In this document: positions 21,363 to 28,185 of the stretch, in pieces
Layout: the number at the start of each line of letters is the position of its first letter
Numbering within the stretch: the stretch's first letter is position 1
DNA from: Oscillospiraceae bacterium
Lineage (GTDB): Bacteria > Bacillota > Clostridia > Oscillospirales > Oscillospiraceae
Length of the DNA: 32,865 nt
Direction: 5' to 3'
Assembly (NCBI GenBank): GCA_020025535.1
Contig: JAHHRY010000014.1
Span: 1 to 32,865 of the forward strand
Notes under the pieces: generated by a model
What the model saw: only the letters and a program-made list of their open reading frames with translations
What the model was told of the DNA's origin: nothing
Databases searched by the model: none
Translations under genes and position numbers: made by a program

Positions 21363-22276
21363 ACGCCCGGGAAGCGGGATATCTGCTGCTTACAAGCCAT
21401 CTGGGAAACCCGGTCCGCAAGGTGCTGACAGCGGCACAGATGCGGACGCTTGCCTGTGCCGTGCAGCAGATGCAGATCGATGATCCGAAGCGGACACTGG
21501 AAATCTCGGATTTTGTCGCACTTGGTTATGGGCGTGAGATGGCCGGAAGAATCATATCCTTGCTGGATGAAAATGAATTGCTGAAGCATTACATTTCACG
21601 GGGGGAAAGAGCAGGCTGCCTCCCCGTCACCAGAGTAACGGAAGGTTACCCCGGGAGAGTCCGTGAGCGGCTGGGCTTTGAAAGCCCGGGATGTTTGTGG
21701 TGCAAAGGAGACCTTTCCTTACTGGAAATGCCGGCGATTGCGTTGGTGGGAAGCCGGGAACTGTCGGGAGATAACCGGGCTTTTGCCGAAGAAGTCGGCA
21801 GACAGGCAGCAGAGCGGGGATATGTTCTGGTGTCAGGTAATGCCCGCGGCGCTGATCAGGCTGCTCAGGAGGCTTGCTGCAAGGCTGGTGGTAAGGTAAT
21901 CAGCGTGGTGGCGGATGAGCTGGCTGCCCAAAAAACGCGGGAGCATTTCCTTTATGTAAGCGAAGAAGAATTTGATGCCCCCTTTTCTGCACAAAGAGCC
22001 CTCAGCCGCAATCGGGTGATTCACAGTATGGGACAAATGACGTTTGTGGCCCAGTGCGGAGAACGAACCGGCGGCACCTGGGACGGAACTACGAAAAATC
22101 TGCGTTTTGGCTGGAGTCCCGTATATTGCTATCGGGATGGAAGTCCTGCCCAGCGGTATTTGGAACAACTGGGCGCGGAGTGCATTACGATGCGTCAGCT
22201 GGAAAATTTTGAACAACTTCCCCAAGCGTGGGAGAAATCCTGTAACCTTTTTCAATATTGGGAGGAAACCAAATGA
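21359..22276 (+). CDS. DprA/Smf-like Rossmann protein
   Basis: 305 residues, TTG start overlapping the helicase stop. The N-terminal part (1-120) is helical with a CLWCKGDLSLL segment, matching the strand before the DprA fold. The core shows IALVGSRELSGDN (127-139), SGNARGADQAAQEA (159-172), GGKVISVVADEL, then ALSRNRVIHSMG (214-225), close to the DprA pattern GSR, SG-ARG-D, RNR-I. DprA loads RecA on single-stranded DNA during transformation. Unlike classic DprA, the loop after the RNR motif reads GERTGGTWDGTTKNL rather than SG(T/S)L-T-A. So this is a divergent DprA-like clade whose ligand or DNA role may differ. It ends overlapping thyA by ATGA. Confidence 0.72.
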   Translation: MNAREAGYLLLTSHLGNPVRKVLTAAQMRTLACAVQQMQIDDPKRTLEISDFVALGYGREMAGRIISLLDENELLKHYISRGERAGCLPVTRVTEGYPGRVRERLGFESPGCLWCKGDLSLLEMPAIALVGSRELSGDNRAFAEEVGRQAAERGYVLVSGNARGADQAAQEACCKAGGKVISVVADELAAQKTREHFLYVSEEEFDAPFSAQRALSRNRVIHSMGQMTFVAQCGERTGGTWDGTTKNLRFGWSPVYCYRDGSPAQRYLEQLGAECITMRQLENFEQLPQAWEKSCNLFQYWEETK

Positions 22277-23103
22277 GCTATGCAGACCGGTTATTTATCG
22301 ACACAGTAAAAGATATTCTGGAAAATGGCGTTTCCGATGAGGGCATGGAGGTTCGCCCCCGCTGGGAGGACGGAACACCTGCACACACCTTGTCCGTATT
22401 CGGCGTAGTCCACCGCTATGACCTGTCCAAGGAATTTCCGATTCTGACCCTGCGGCGCACCTATTGGAAAACTGCATGGGACGAAATCGAATGGATCTGG
22501 CAGAAAAAAAGCAACAATGTCCATGAGCTGCACTCCCATATCTGGGATCAGTGGGCGGACGAAAACGGAAGCATTGGCAAGGCTTATGGCTATCAGATGG
22601 GTGTCAAATATCAATTCCCGGAGGGAATGGCGGATCAGGTGGATCATGTGATCTGGCAGCTGAAAAACGATCCTGCCAGCCGGCGTATTATGACCAATAT
22701 CTATAATTTTCAGGATCTGCATGAAATGGCATTGGCTCCCTGCGCCTACTCCATGACCTTCAATGTAAAGGGCGGAAAGCTGAATGCAATTTTGAATCAG
22801 CGCTCCCAGGATATGATTACTGCCAATTCACACAATATCACCCAGTACAGCATGGTGCTGCTGGCCATGGCCAGCGCCTACGGCTATGAACCGGGTGAGC
22901 TGTTACATGTGATCGGAGACTGTCATATTTATGACCGGCATATAGAGCTGGCTAAGGAGATTATTTCCAATAAGAGCTATGACGCACCCAAAATGTGGGT
23001 GGACCCCACTGTGAAGGACTTTTATGCCTTTACCAAGGACAGCTTCCGGCTGGATGGCTATCAGTACAGTGACTTTGATAAGAAAATTCCGGTAGCTACC
23101 TAA
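22273..23103 (+). CDS. thyA: Thymidylate synthase, divergent ThyA form
   Basis: 276 residues. It methylates dUMP to dTMP with methylene-tetrahydrofolate, giving dihydrofolate. Seen: TLSVFGVVHRYDL (substrate arm), SRRIMTNIYN (Arg 137/138 for phosphate), catalytic Cys 157 in LAPCAYSM, NQRSQD (175-180) and DCHIYDRHIEL (His/Tyr for the sugar). Two family signatures are altered. After the Cys the usual His-Ala or His-x-Phe is Ala-Tyr-Ser, and the D-x-x-L-G-x-P-F-N loop is DMITANSHN, with only Asn 188 kept. This divergent form seems shared by other Clostridia. GGAGG precedes the ATG at 22273; an upstream in-frame start would overlap that site. Confidence 0.9.
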   Translation: MSYADRLFIDTVKDILENGVSDEGMEVRPRWEDGTPAHTLSVFGVVHRYDLSKEFPILTLRRTYWKTAWDEIEWIWQKKSNNVHELHSHIWDQWADENGSIGKAYGYQMGVKYQFPEGMADQVDHVIWQLKNDPASRRIMTNIYNFQDLHEMALAPCAYSMTFNVKGGKLNAILNQRSQDMITANSHNITQYSMVLLAMASAYGYEPGELLHVIGDCHIYDRHIELAKEIISNKSYDAPKMWVDPTVKDFYAFTKDSFRLDGYQYSDFDKKIPVAT

Positions 23104-23108
23104 AATGA

Positions 23109-23168
23109 CCGGAAACAGCATGATAGATGGCATTTTCCGGAATCACATAACCGGGGGGAAGTCCCCGG
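23109..23168 (+). other. Two hairpins in the thyA 3' region
   Basis: Stem 1 is CCGGAAA/TTTCCGG (23109-23115 with 23134-23140). Stem 2 is CCGGGG/CCCCGG (23151-23156 with 23163-23168). Neither has a T tract. They sit between the thyA stop and its terminator and may protect the mRNA 3' end. Confidence 0.4.
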
Positions 23169-23189
23169 ACAGCGAAAGAAAATCGAAAA

Positions 23190-23226
23190 GATCAGGCACC
23201 GGAATCGTTGGTGCCTGATCTTTTTT
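23190..23226 (+). terminator. Terminator of the helicase-dprA-thyA operon
   Basis: A perfect 11-bp stem (23190-23200 with 23210-23220) is followed by six T's. Confidence 0.88.
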
Positions 23227-23336
23227 GTACAAAGCATTTGGTAATTCAGGAAAGATTTTAGCCGTGAAAAGCGGACATGGGGTGTTGATGGATTTACATA
23301 ATGCATATGATCGGCGAGAAAATGGAAAAACCCGTA

Positions 23337-23365
23337 TTGACACGACGAATGACCTGTGATACCAT
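23337..23365 (+). promoter_or_regulatory. Strong SigA-type promoter upstream of the YgbA-type gene
   Basis: A perfect TTGACA (23337-23342), 17 bp, TACCAT (23360-23365), with extended -10 TG at 23357-23358. It lies about 270 bases before the next gene start. Confidence 0.6.
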
Positions 23366-23393
23366 GTAGCGGTTAGCATAAACTAACTGCTGC
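23366..23393 (+). promoter_or_regulatory. Palindrome at the transcription start: operator or hairpin
   Basis: The core GTTAG-6-CTAAC (23372-23387) extends to 11 pairs (23366-23376 with 23383-23393) if two G-U pairs are allowed. It covers the expected start point of the 23337 promoter. As DNA it resembles TTAG/CTAA half-sites of DtxR-family iron or manganese regulators. As RNA it would be a 5' hairpin. Confidence 0.45.
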
Positions 23394-23527
23394 ATAGATT
23401 TTCGGGTGCGATTGTTCACATCAGCCGGCAGAAAGCCGGAACGGATGAGTCTGGGAGAATTGCAAAACCGGAGCATAAGCTGCATTTCTCACGGTAGGGC
23501 TTCCTTTAGAAAATTGGTTTTCTTTTT
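23366..23527 (+). ncRNA. Candidate structured RNA or leader upstream of the YgbA-type gene
   Basis: The stretch from the promoter start to a T-rich run has no convincing gene but several stems: 23366-23376/23383-23393 (11 bp), 23425-23429/23435-23439 (5 bp), 23455-23464/23481-23490 (10 bp, one mismatch), then a weak A/T hairpin 23508-23513/23518-23523 followed by T's. I match it to no known riboswitch. It could instead be decayed sequence. Confidence 0.3.
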
Positions 23528-23636
23528 CGTCCTTTCCGTTGAGGGGAATGAAAAAATATGGTGCCGCCACGTGACGAAAGTCATCACGGGCATTGCCGAT
23601 ACGGTGTGTTTTTATTGCAAACAGGAGGATGAATGG

Positions 23637-23978
23637 ATGAACGTACAGAGTAAGCGTGAGCGCGAAAAGGAAACGGTCTCCTGCATGATTTCCCTTTACT
23701 GCCGCAAGAAGCATAAATGCCGGGAGCTGTGTCCGGAATGTGCAGCCCTGAATGAATATGCCCGTCTGCGCAGCGACAAGTGCCCGTTTATGGAGACAAA
23801 GACCTTCTGCTCCAATTGTAAGGTCCACTGTTATCGCCCGGAGATGCGGGAAAAGATTCGTGAGGTCATGCGTTTTTCGGGGCCGCGGATGATTTTTTAC
23901 CATCCTGTCATGGCAATCCATCATGTGATCTCCTCTAAAATGGAACAAAAAAGAATAAAAAAAGAGAGTAATGCCTGA
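23637..23978 (+). CDS. Nitrous-oxide-stimulated-promoter family protein (YgbA type)
   Basis: 113 residues from the ATG at 23637, 8 bases after AGGAGG. The in-frame open stretch upstream is not needed. It is a small cysteine-rich protein with nine cysteines (16, 22, 28, 32, 35, 49, 58, 61, 65). The family core is clear: LCPECAALNEYARLRSDKCPF, FCSNCKVHCYRPEMREKIREV and MRFSGPRMIFYHPVMAIHH. The family is named for E. coli ygbA, a gene induced under nitric-oxide stress. The cysteines suggest metal or Fe-S binding, but the biochemistry is not established. The partner downstream is a ybaN (DUF454) gene, here broken; they overlap by a few bases. Confidence 0.85.
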   Translation: MNVQSKREREKETVSCMISLYCRKKHKCRELCPECAALNEYARLRSDKCPFMETKTFCSNCKVHCYRPEMREKIREVMRFSGPRMIFYHPVMAIHHVISSKMEQKRIKKESNA

Positions 23979-24248
23979 AGAGAATTTTTTCATAACGCTT
24001 GGCTGCATTGGACTGGGCCAGGAGACACTGGGGGCGGTGCTGCCGCTTCTGCCGGCTTTTCTCTTCCTTCTGCTGGCAGCGTTCTGCTTTGGAAAAAAGC
24101 TTGGAACGGCTGCACACATGGCATTGGTACAAAACTTTACGAGAATAAACTGGAAAGCTATGCTGACGGAAAGAGTACAAAAACACTGAAAATTTCCGAC
24201 TTGCAAACGGAAGGCGTAACGGCTGTCAAACAGCCGGCCACGGATTAA
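23971..24248 (+). pseudogene. Frameshifted YbaN (DUF454) family gene
   Basis: From the ATG at 23971, frame 1 reads FFITLGCIGLGQETLGAVL and LPAFLFLLLAAFCFG, the N-terminal membrane hairpin of YbaN/DUF454, then loses homology (KKLGTAAHMALVQN). The expected continuation is in another frame: GTKLYENKLESYADGKSTKT, encoded from about 24123. The shift lies between the A-run at 24093-24098 and 24122. The shifted frame ends at 24246-24248 without the last one or two membrane helices of the family, so the gene is both frameshifted and truncated. DUF454 proteins are small inner-membrane proteins of unknown role. A sequencing error in the six-A run could explain the shift but not the missing C-terminus. 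Confidence 0.65.
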
Positions 24249-24279
24249 TCGCCGGAATCGAACATATATTTTTGAATCC

Positions 24280-24326
24280 CCCCTGAATCAGATCCGGATG
24301 GTTCCGGCATCTGTTTCAGGGGCTTT
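24280..24326 (+). terminator. Probable terminator after the ygbA-ybaN remnant
   Basis: A long imperfect stem has outer arms CCCCTGAA/TTCAGGGG (24280-24287 with 24315-24322) and inner pairs CAGAT/ATCTG and CCGG/CCGG. It is followed by CTTTCTC. From here to 24572 I see no gene, only scattered short frames. Confidence 0.5.
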
Positions 24327-24572
24327 CTCATAACCGGGGAGCGGGGAAGAGGAAACACGACTGCCGGAATCCCAGAGCGGTGTTGGAAGCTGCTGCGTGA
24401 ATTATTTGCAGAATCCGGCCGCAGACGGCGTCCGTGTTTTTGATATGGGACAGTTATTTGCGGCAGCGCCTTTTATGAAACAAAGCGAGATATATTCTGA
24501 TGCTGCCACGGGAAGTCCGGCAGGGAAGGGTTCCCTTTTGTAACAAAGAACCATGAATCTTCGTAAACTGTA

Positions 24573-24601
24573 TTGCAAAACTGTTGGAATTGTGATAAAA
24601 T
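24573..24601 (+). promoter_or_regulatory. Promoter of the acyltransferase-ligase pair
   Basis: TTGCAA (24573-24578), 17 bp, TAAAAT (24596-24601), with extended -10 TG at 24593-24594. The coding frame happens to be open across it, so upstream starts such as 24553 are not used. Confidence 0.6.
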
Positions 24602-24846
24602 ACTATGAAATGCCGCTTTGCGGCATCTGGCCGTTTGCTAAAACCGGCTTCCCGCACCTCTTTTCCGGTGGGCGGCGGTACAACGAAAAACAGGAACGCG
24701 GTCTGTTTTCCGGAGAGCCGGATTTCTTTGACCGATGGCTTTACGTTGTTTCAGCTTACAGAATTTGTACGCAGCCGTGTTTGCGGCTCTGCTTTTCGGA
24801 AATGCAGGGCAGAACGGCTTTCCAGAGAGCACAAGGAGAGGTTATT
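24602..24846 (+). promoter_or_regulatory. Long (about 240 nt) leader of the acyltransferase-ligase pair
   Basis: It opens with a perfect hairpin at the expected RNA 5' end (ATGCCGC/GCGGCAT, 24610-24616 with 24620-24626). A GC-rich stem followed by TTTT comes near 24771-24797 and could act as an attenuator. No recognised riboswitch consensus was found. Confidence 0.35.
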
Positions 24847-25740
24847 TTGAGTTTCGTTGAAAAGCAGCCTCGTAAATGGGGCGACCGTCGGGACGGTGTC
24901 TGGATAAAGGATGCCCCCGGACTGAATGTGGTCATGACCAACCTTTACCCCAATCGAACCGATTGCGAGGTGTTTCTCCAGCAGGAAATTGATATCACGG
25001 AGCTTCTCAAGTATATTGAAGCCAAAAACAGACCGGATGCGCCGTTCAAAACCACCCTGTTCCATTGCTTCGTTGCAATGGTCGCCCGGGTGATCAATGA
25101 GCGCCCCTATCTGAACCGTTTTGTGCAGGGAAGACGTATCTATCAGCGGGATGAGATTACCATCAGCTTTGTTGCAAAGCGCCGCTTTGCTGACCATAGT
25201 GAAGAGGCTCTGATGCAGTACAAGGCCAAGGGTGAAGACACTCTGGCGGATATCAGCCGACAAATTGTGGGAGAAGTCCACGAAATGCGCGGCGAAAGTC
25301 ATGCCAAAGGCATTGATGATACGATCAATCAGTTCGCCAAGATGCCCCGTCCTTTGCTGATGCTGGCCATCCGGATTGTACGCTGGCTGGATTTCTGGGG
25401 CAAAGTGCCCAAAGCCTTGTCGGAAGGCGATTCCAACTGTGCCACGGTTTTGATGAGCAATCTGGGCAGTATCAAGTGCCCGTCCGTGTATCACCACCTG
25501 AATAACTATGGTACTACTTCCGTTCTGATGACCATTGGCACCATCCACAAGGTACCGACCATTATGCCGGACGGTACGGTTCAGAACCGGGATTTTGTGG
25601 ATATCGGAGCTACATTGGACGAGCGTATTGCAGACGGCTTCTATTTTGCCCGTTCCCTGAAATTGATTCAACATATCTGTGCCTGTCCGGAACTCCTGGA
25701 CCGGCCCCTGAAGGAGAGCAGTGAATATGAATTTGTATGA
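24847..25740 (+). CDS. E2/CAT-like acyltransferase domain protein without the catalytic His
   Basis: 297 residues from the TTG at 24847, 6 bases after AAGGAGAG. It is a soluble single domain paralogous to the C-terminal half of the 1925-3349 protein: both share WGDR-DG near the start, YLNRFVQGRRIYQRDEI (or its equivalent), a YHHL near the middle of the C-terminal part, and LDER-I-x-D-G. Here the last motif is DERIADG (258-264), with Glu 259 where E2/CAT enzymes have catalytic His. It has no lipoyl or subunit-binding domain, and no E1 or E3 gene is nearby, so it is not a dehydrogenase E2. It overlaps the following ligase gene by 14 bases, suggesting a two-step path: acyl activation, then transfer. 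Substrates are unknown. Confidence 0.78.
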   Translation: MSFVEKQPRKWGDRRDGVWIKDAPGLNVVMTNLYPNRTDCEVFLQQEIDITELLKYIEAKNRPDAPFKTTLFHCFVAMVARVINERPYLNRFVQGRRIYQRDEITISFVAKRRFADHSEEALMQYKAKGEDTLADISRQIVGEVHEMRGESHAKGIDDTINQFAKMPRPLLMLAIRIVRWLDFWGKVPKALSEGDSNCATVLMSNLGSIKCPSVYHHLNNYGTTSVLMTIGTIHKVPTIMPDGTVQNRDFVDIGATLDERIADGFYFARSLKLIQHICACPELLDRPLKESSEYEFV

Positions 25741-27502
25741 CGATATATATCATCCTGTGACGGACAGATGCATTCCTTTCCCCGTTCCCGAAGGCGTTAA
25801 GACCCCTTGGTTTAAGGTCGCCGGTGACATTCCGGTTACTCTGAAATACTACAACGGACCAATGATCGATACCATTGAGACAACTGCAAAGGCTTGCCCC
25901 AACAATTACGCCTACAATTTCTACGGAAACAAGGTTACTTTCAGAGATTTTATTACCCAGATCCATGACGCAGCGAAGGCTCTGTGTGCCTATGGCGTGA
26001 AGCCGGGAGATCGGGTTACCATCTGTATGCCCAACACACCTCAGGCCATCATTCTGTTCTATGCGCTGAACCGTATGGGCGCTGTGGCAAACATGATTCA
26101 CCCTCTCTCCGGTGAAGAGGAAATCGTGAATTACATTAACGACTCCAATAGTGTTCTCTGCCTGACATTGCTGCAGTTCTATCCCAAATTCGCCAGAATC
26201 CGCAGCCGCTTAAATAACAAGCGCCTGCTGATCTGCGATATTACAGACGGTCTGGTGGGCATTAAGAAAGTGCTCTTCCCCTTTACCCGCAAGGATGTGG
26301 AGAAGCTTCCGAAAGATGCGGATGTGCTGCTGTGGAAGGACTTTATCAGAACTGGCAAAAAGTACACCGGTTCCTACATCTATGACGGCGACGGCTCCGA
26401 TGTGGCAGCTATTCTGTATTCCGGCGGTACCACCGGCACCACCAAAGGTATCCTGCTGACCAACCTGAATTTCAACGCTCTGGCACTTCAGACCGGTACG
26501 GCCGGCAATTGCATCGGCACCGACAGCACCTGCCTGGCCATTATGCCTGTGTTCCACGGCTTTGGTCTGGGTGTCTGTATCAATACCATGCTGTATTGGG
26601 GCATTACGGCAATTCTCGTGCCTCAGTTCAATCCTAAGAGCTACTGCCAGCTGCTGGCTAAGTATAAGCCCAACTTTATTGCGGGCGTACCTACTTTGTT
26701 TGAAGCTCTGCTGCGTCTGGAAGATGCCCAGAAGCTGGATATGAGCCAGCTGAGAGGCATTTTCTCCGGCGGCGACTCCCTCAGCATCGAACTCAAGAAC
26801 AAGGTGGATGCGTTCCTCAAGGAACACGGCTCTACAGAACAGGTTCGTGAAGGCTATGGCACTACCGAAAGTGTAACCGCCTGCTGCCTGACGCCCCGGT
26901 TTACCTATAAGGAGGGAAGTATCGGTATTCCTTTCCCGGACACCTACTTTAAGATCTGCACGCCCTCCACGCATGATGAAGTTCCCTACGGCACGCTGGG
27001 TGAAATCTGCATCCACGGCCCCAGCGTGATGCTGGGATATATGAATAACCCCAAGGAAACAGCACAGACATTGCAGGTACACGAAGACGGACAGCTTTGG
27101 CTCCATACGGGAGACCTGGGCACCATGGACGAAGAGGGCTTCGTCTACTTCAAACAGCGCCTCAAGCGTATGATCATCACCAGCGGATACAATGTATATC
27201 CTTCTCAGGTAGAAAACGCCATCGACGCCCATGAGAGCGTGCTGATGAGCACGGTTATCGGTGTCAAAGACGATTACAAAATGCAGCGTGTGAAGGCATT
27301 TATTGTACTGAAGCCGGGAATCAAGCCTTCTGAGGCTCTCAAAAAGGAAATTCTCGACCACTGTGCAACCCGTCTGCCTAAGTACGCTCTGCCTCGTGAG
27401 GTGGAGTTCCGTGCGGATCTGCCCAAGACACTGGTGGGCAAGGTGGCTTTCACCGTCCTGGAAAAGGAAGAGGAAGCCAAAGCAAATGCCCAAAAGCAAT
27501 AG
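25727..27502 (+). CDS. AMP-binding acyl-CoA synthetase/ligase family protein
   Basis: 591 residues from the ATG at 25727, 8 bases after AAGGAGAG; the GTG at 25721 is too close to that site. It is an ANL-superfamily adenylating enzyme, activating a carboxylate as acyl-AMP and then usually a CoA thioester. Motifs: P-loop YSGGTTGTTKG (231-241), YGTTES, LWLHTGDLG, the hinge RLKRMIITSGYNVYPSQVE and the catalytic Lys 572 in PKTLVGK. A carrier-protein partner is not seen. The start resembles that of long-chain acyl-CoA ligases, and the segment MPVFHGFGLG suits a medium or long acyl pocket, but specificity cannot be read. It is coupled to the E2-like acyltransferase gene, and a strong terminator follows. 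Confidence 0.88.
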   Translation: MNLYDDIYHPVTDRCIPFPVPEGVKTPWFKVAGDIPVTLKYYNGPMIDTIETTAKACPNNYAYNFYGNKVTFRDFITQIHDAAKALCAYGVKPGDRVTICMPNTPQAIILFYALNRMGAVANMIHPLSGEEEIVNYINDSNSVLCLTLLQFYPKFARIRSRLNNKRLLICDITDGLVGIKKVLFPFTRKDVEKLPKDADVLLWKDFIRTGKKYTGSYIYDGDGSDVAAILYSGGTTGTTKGILLTNLNFNALALQTGTAGNCIGTDSTCLAIMPVFHGFGLGVCINTMLYWGITAILVPQFNPKSYCQLLAKYKPNFIAGVPTLFEALLRLEDAQKLDMSQLRGIFSGGDSLSIELKNKVDAFLKEHGSTEQVREGYGTTESVTACCLTPRFTYKEGSIGIPFPDTYFKICTPSTHDEVPYGTLGEICIHGPSVMLGYMNNPKETAQTLQVHEDGQLWLHTGDLGTMDEEGFVYFKQRLKRMIITSGYNVYPSQVENAIDAHESVLMSTVIGVKDDYKMQRVKAFIVLKPGIKPSEALKKEILDHCATRLPKYALPREVEFRADLPKTLVGKVAFTVLEKEEEAKANAQKQ

Positions 27503-27509
27503 TTATGAC

Positions 27510-27541
27510 CGCCCCGGACGTTGCCCGGGGCGTTTTCTTTT
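27510..27541 (+). terminator. Terminator of the acyltransferase-ligase pair
   Basis: A GC-rich 8-bp stem (27510-27517 with 27525-27532) is followed by TTTTCTTTT. Confidence 0.85.
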
Positions 27542-27543
27542 GA

Positions 27544-27572
27544 TTGACAGTTTCCCGTTTATGCGATAGTAT
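27544..27572 (+). promoter_or_regulatory. Promoter of folA
   Basis: A perfect TTGACA (27544-27549), 17 bp, TAGTAT (27567-27572). Confidence 0.65.
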
Positions 27573-27613
27573 ATCCAGATAACAGCTTGAAATGGAGGCC
27601 GCAGGGAACAGGT

Positions 27614-28093
27614 ATGGAACTGATTGTAGCAGTTTATGATGACTGGGGTATCGGTAAAAACGGTACGCAGCCTGTTGCGCTGAGCGCAGACAGAAAGTTT
27701 TTCCGGGAGACTACCCGGGGAGCGATGGTGATTGTAGGCAGAAAGACCCTGTCGGATTTTCCCGGTGGCCGGCCTCTGCCCAACCGGGTCAATGTGGTTC
27801 TGACCCGGCAGACGGCGGATATTCCGGATGTCATTGTGTGCCACAGTCCGGAAGAGGCTTTGGAGATTACTAAGACAGCGGAAAAAGTAATGGTCATCGG
27901 CGGCGGCAGCGTGTACAGACAGATGCTGCCTTATTGCGACAGGGTTTATGTGACAAAGATCCATGCCTGCCCGGAATCGGATACCTTTTTTCCCAATCTG
28001 GACGAGAGTGCGGAGTGGAAAGCCCCTCAGATTCTCCAAACGGGCGAAGAAAAGGGTGTGCAATATGAGATGTGCCTCTACGAAAGAAATTAG
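27614..28093 (+). CDS. folA: Dihydrofolate reductase
   Basis: 159 residues from the ATG at 27614; AGGG lies 7 bases upstream. An ATG at 27587 is in frame but has no ribosome site. It reduces dihydrofolate to tetrahydrofolate with NADPH and regenerates the cofactor that ThyA consumes. Seen: the W-GIGKNG loop (11-17), Asp 26 at the usual catalytic acid position in LSADRKFF, VIVGRKTLSDFPGGRPLPNR, VMVIGGGSVYRQ (NADPH glycines) and the C-terminal pattern VTKIHACPESDTFFP. Length is typical. It is a single gene with its own promoter, apart from thyA. Confidence 0.92.
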   Translation: MELIVAVYDDWGIGKNGTQPVALSADRKFFRETTRGAMVIVGRKTLSDFPGGRPLPNRVNVVLTRQTADIPDVIVCHSPEEALEITKTAEKVMVIGGGSVYRQMLPYCDRVYVTKIHACPESDTFFPNLDESAEWKAPQILQTGEEKGVQYEMCLYERN

Positions 28094-28116
28094 TTGCGAT
28101 TTTTCCTATATTTGAA

Positions 28117-28145
28117 TTGCATTTTAATATGAAATTTGTTACAAT
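28117..28145 (+). promoter_or_regulatory. Promoter of nadE
   Basis: TTGCAT (28117-28122), 17 bp, TACAAT (28140-28145), with extended -10 TG at 28137-28138. Confidence 0.6.
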
Positions 28146-28185
28146 GTACAGGTTGAAAGAAAAATAACCAATGGAGGATGTATCC

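Noticed and set aside
23294..23485. 63-codon minus-strand frame between thyA and the YgbA-type gene
   Set aside because: No ribosome site and no similarity recognised; it covers a good plus-strand promoter and palindrome.
24553..24846. 98-codon N-terminal extension of the soluble acyltransferase
   Set aside because: The upstream ATG precedes the promoter; the TTG at 24847 has a well-spaced AAGGAGAG and matches the paralogue's domain start.
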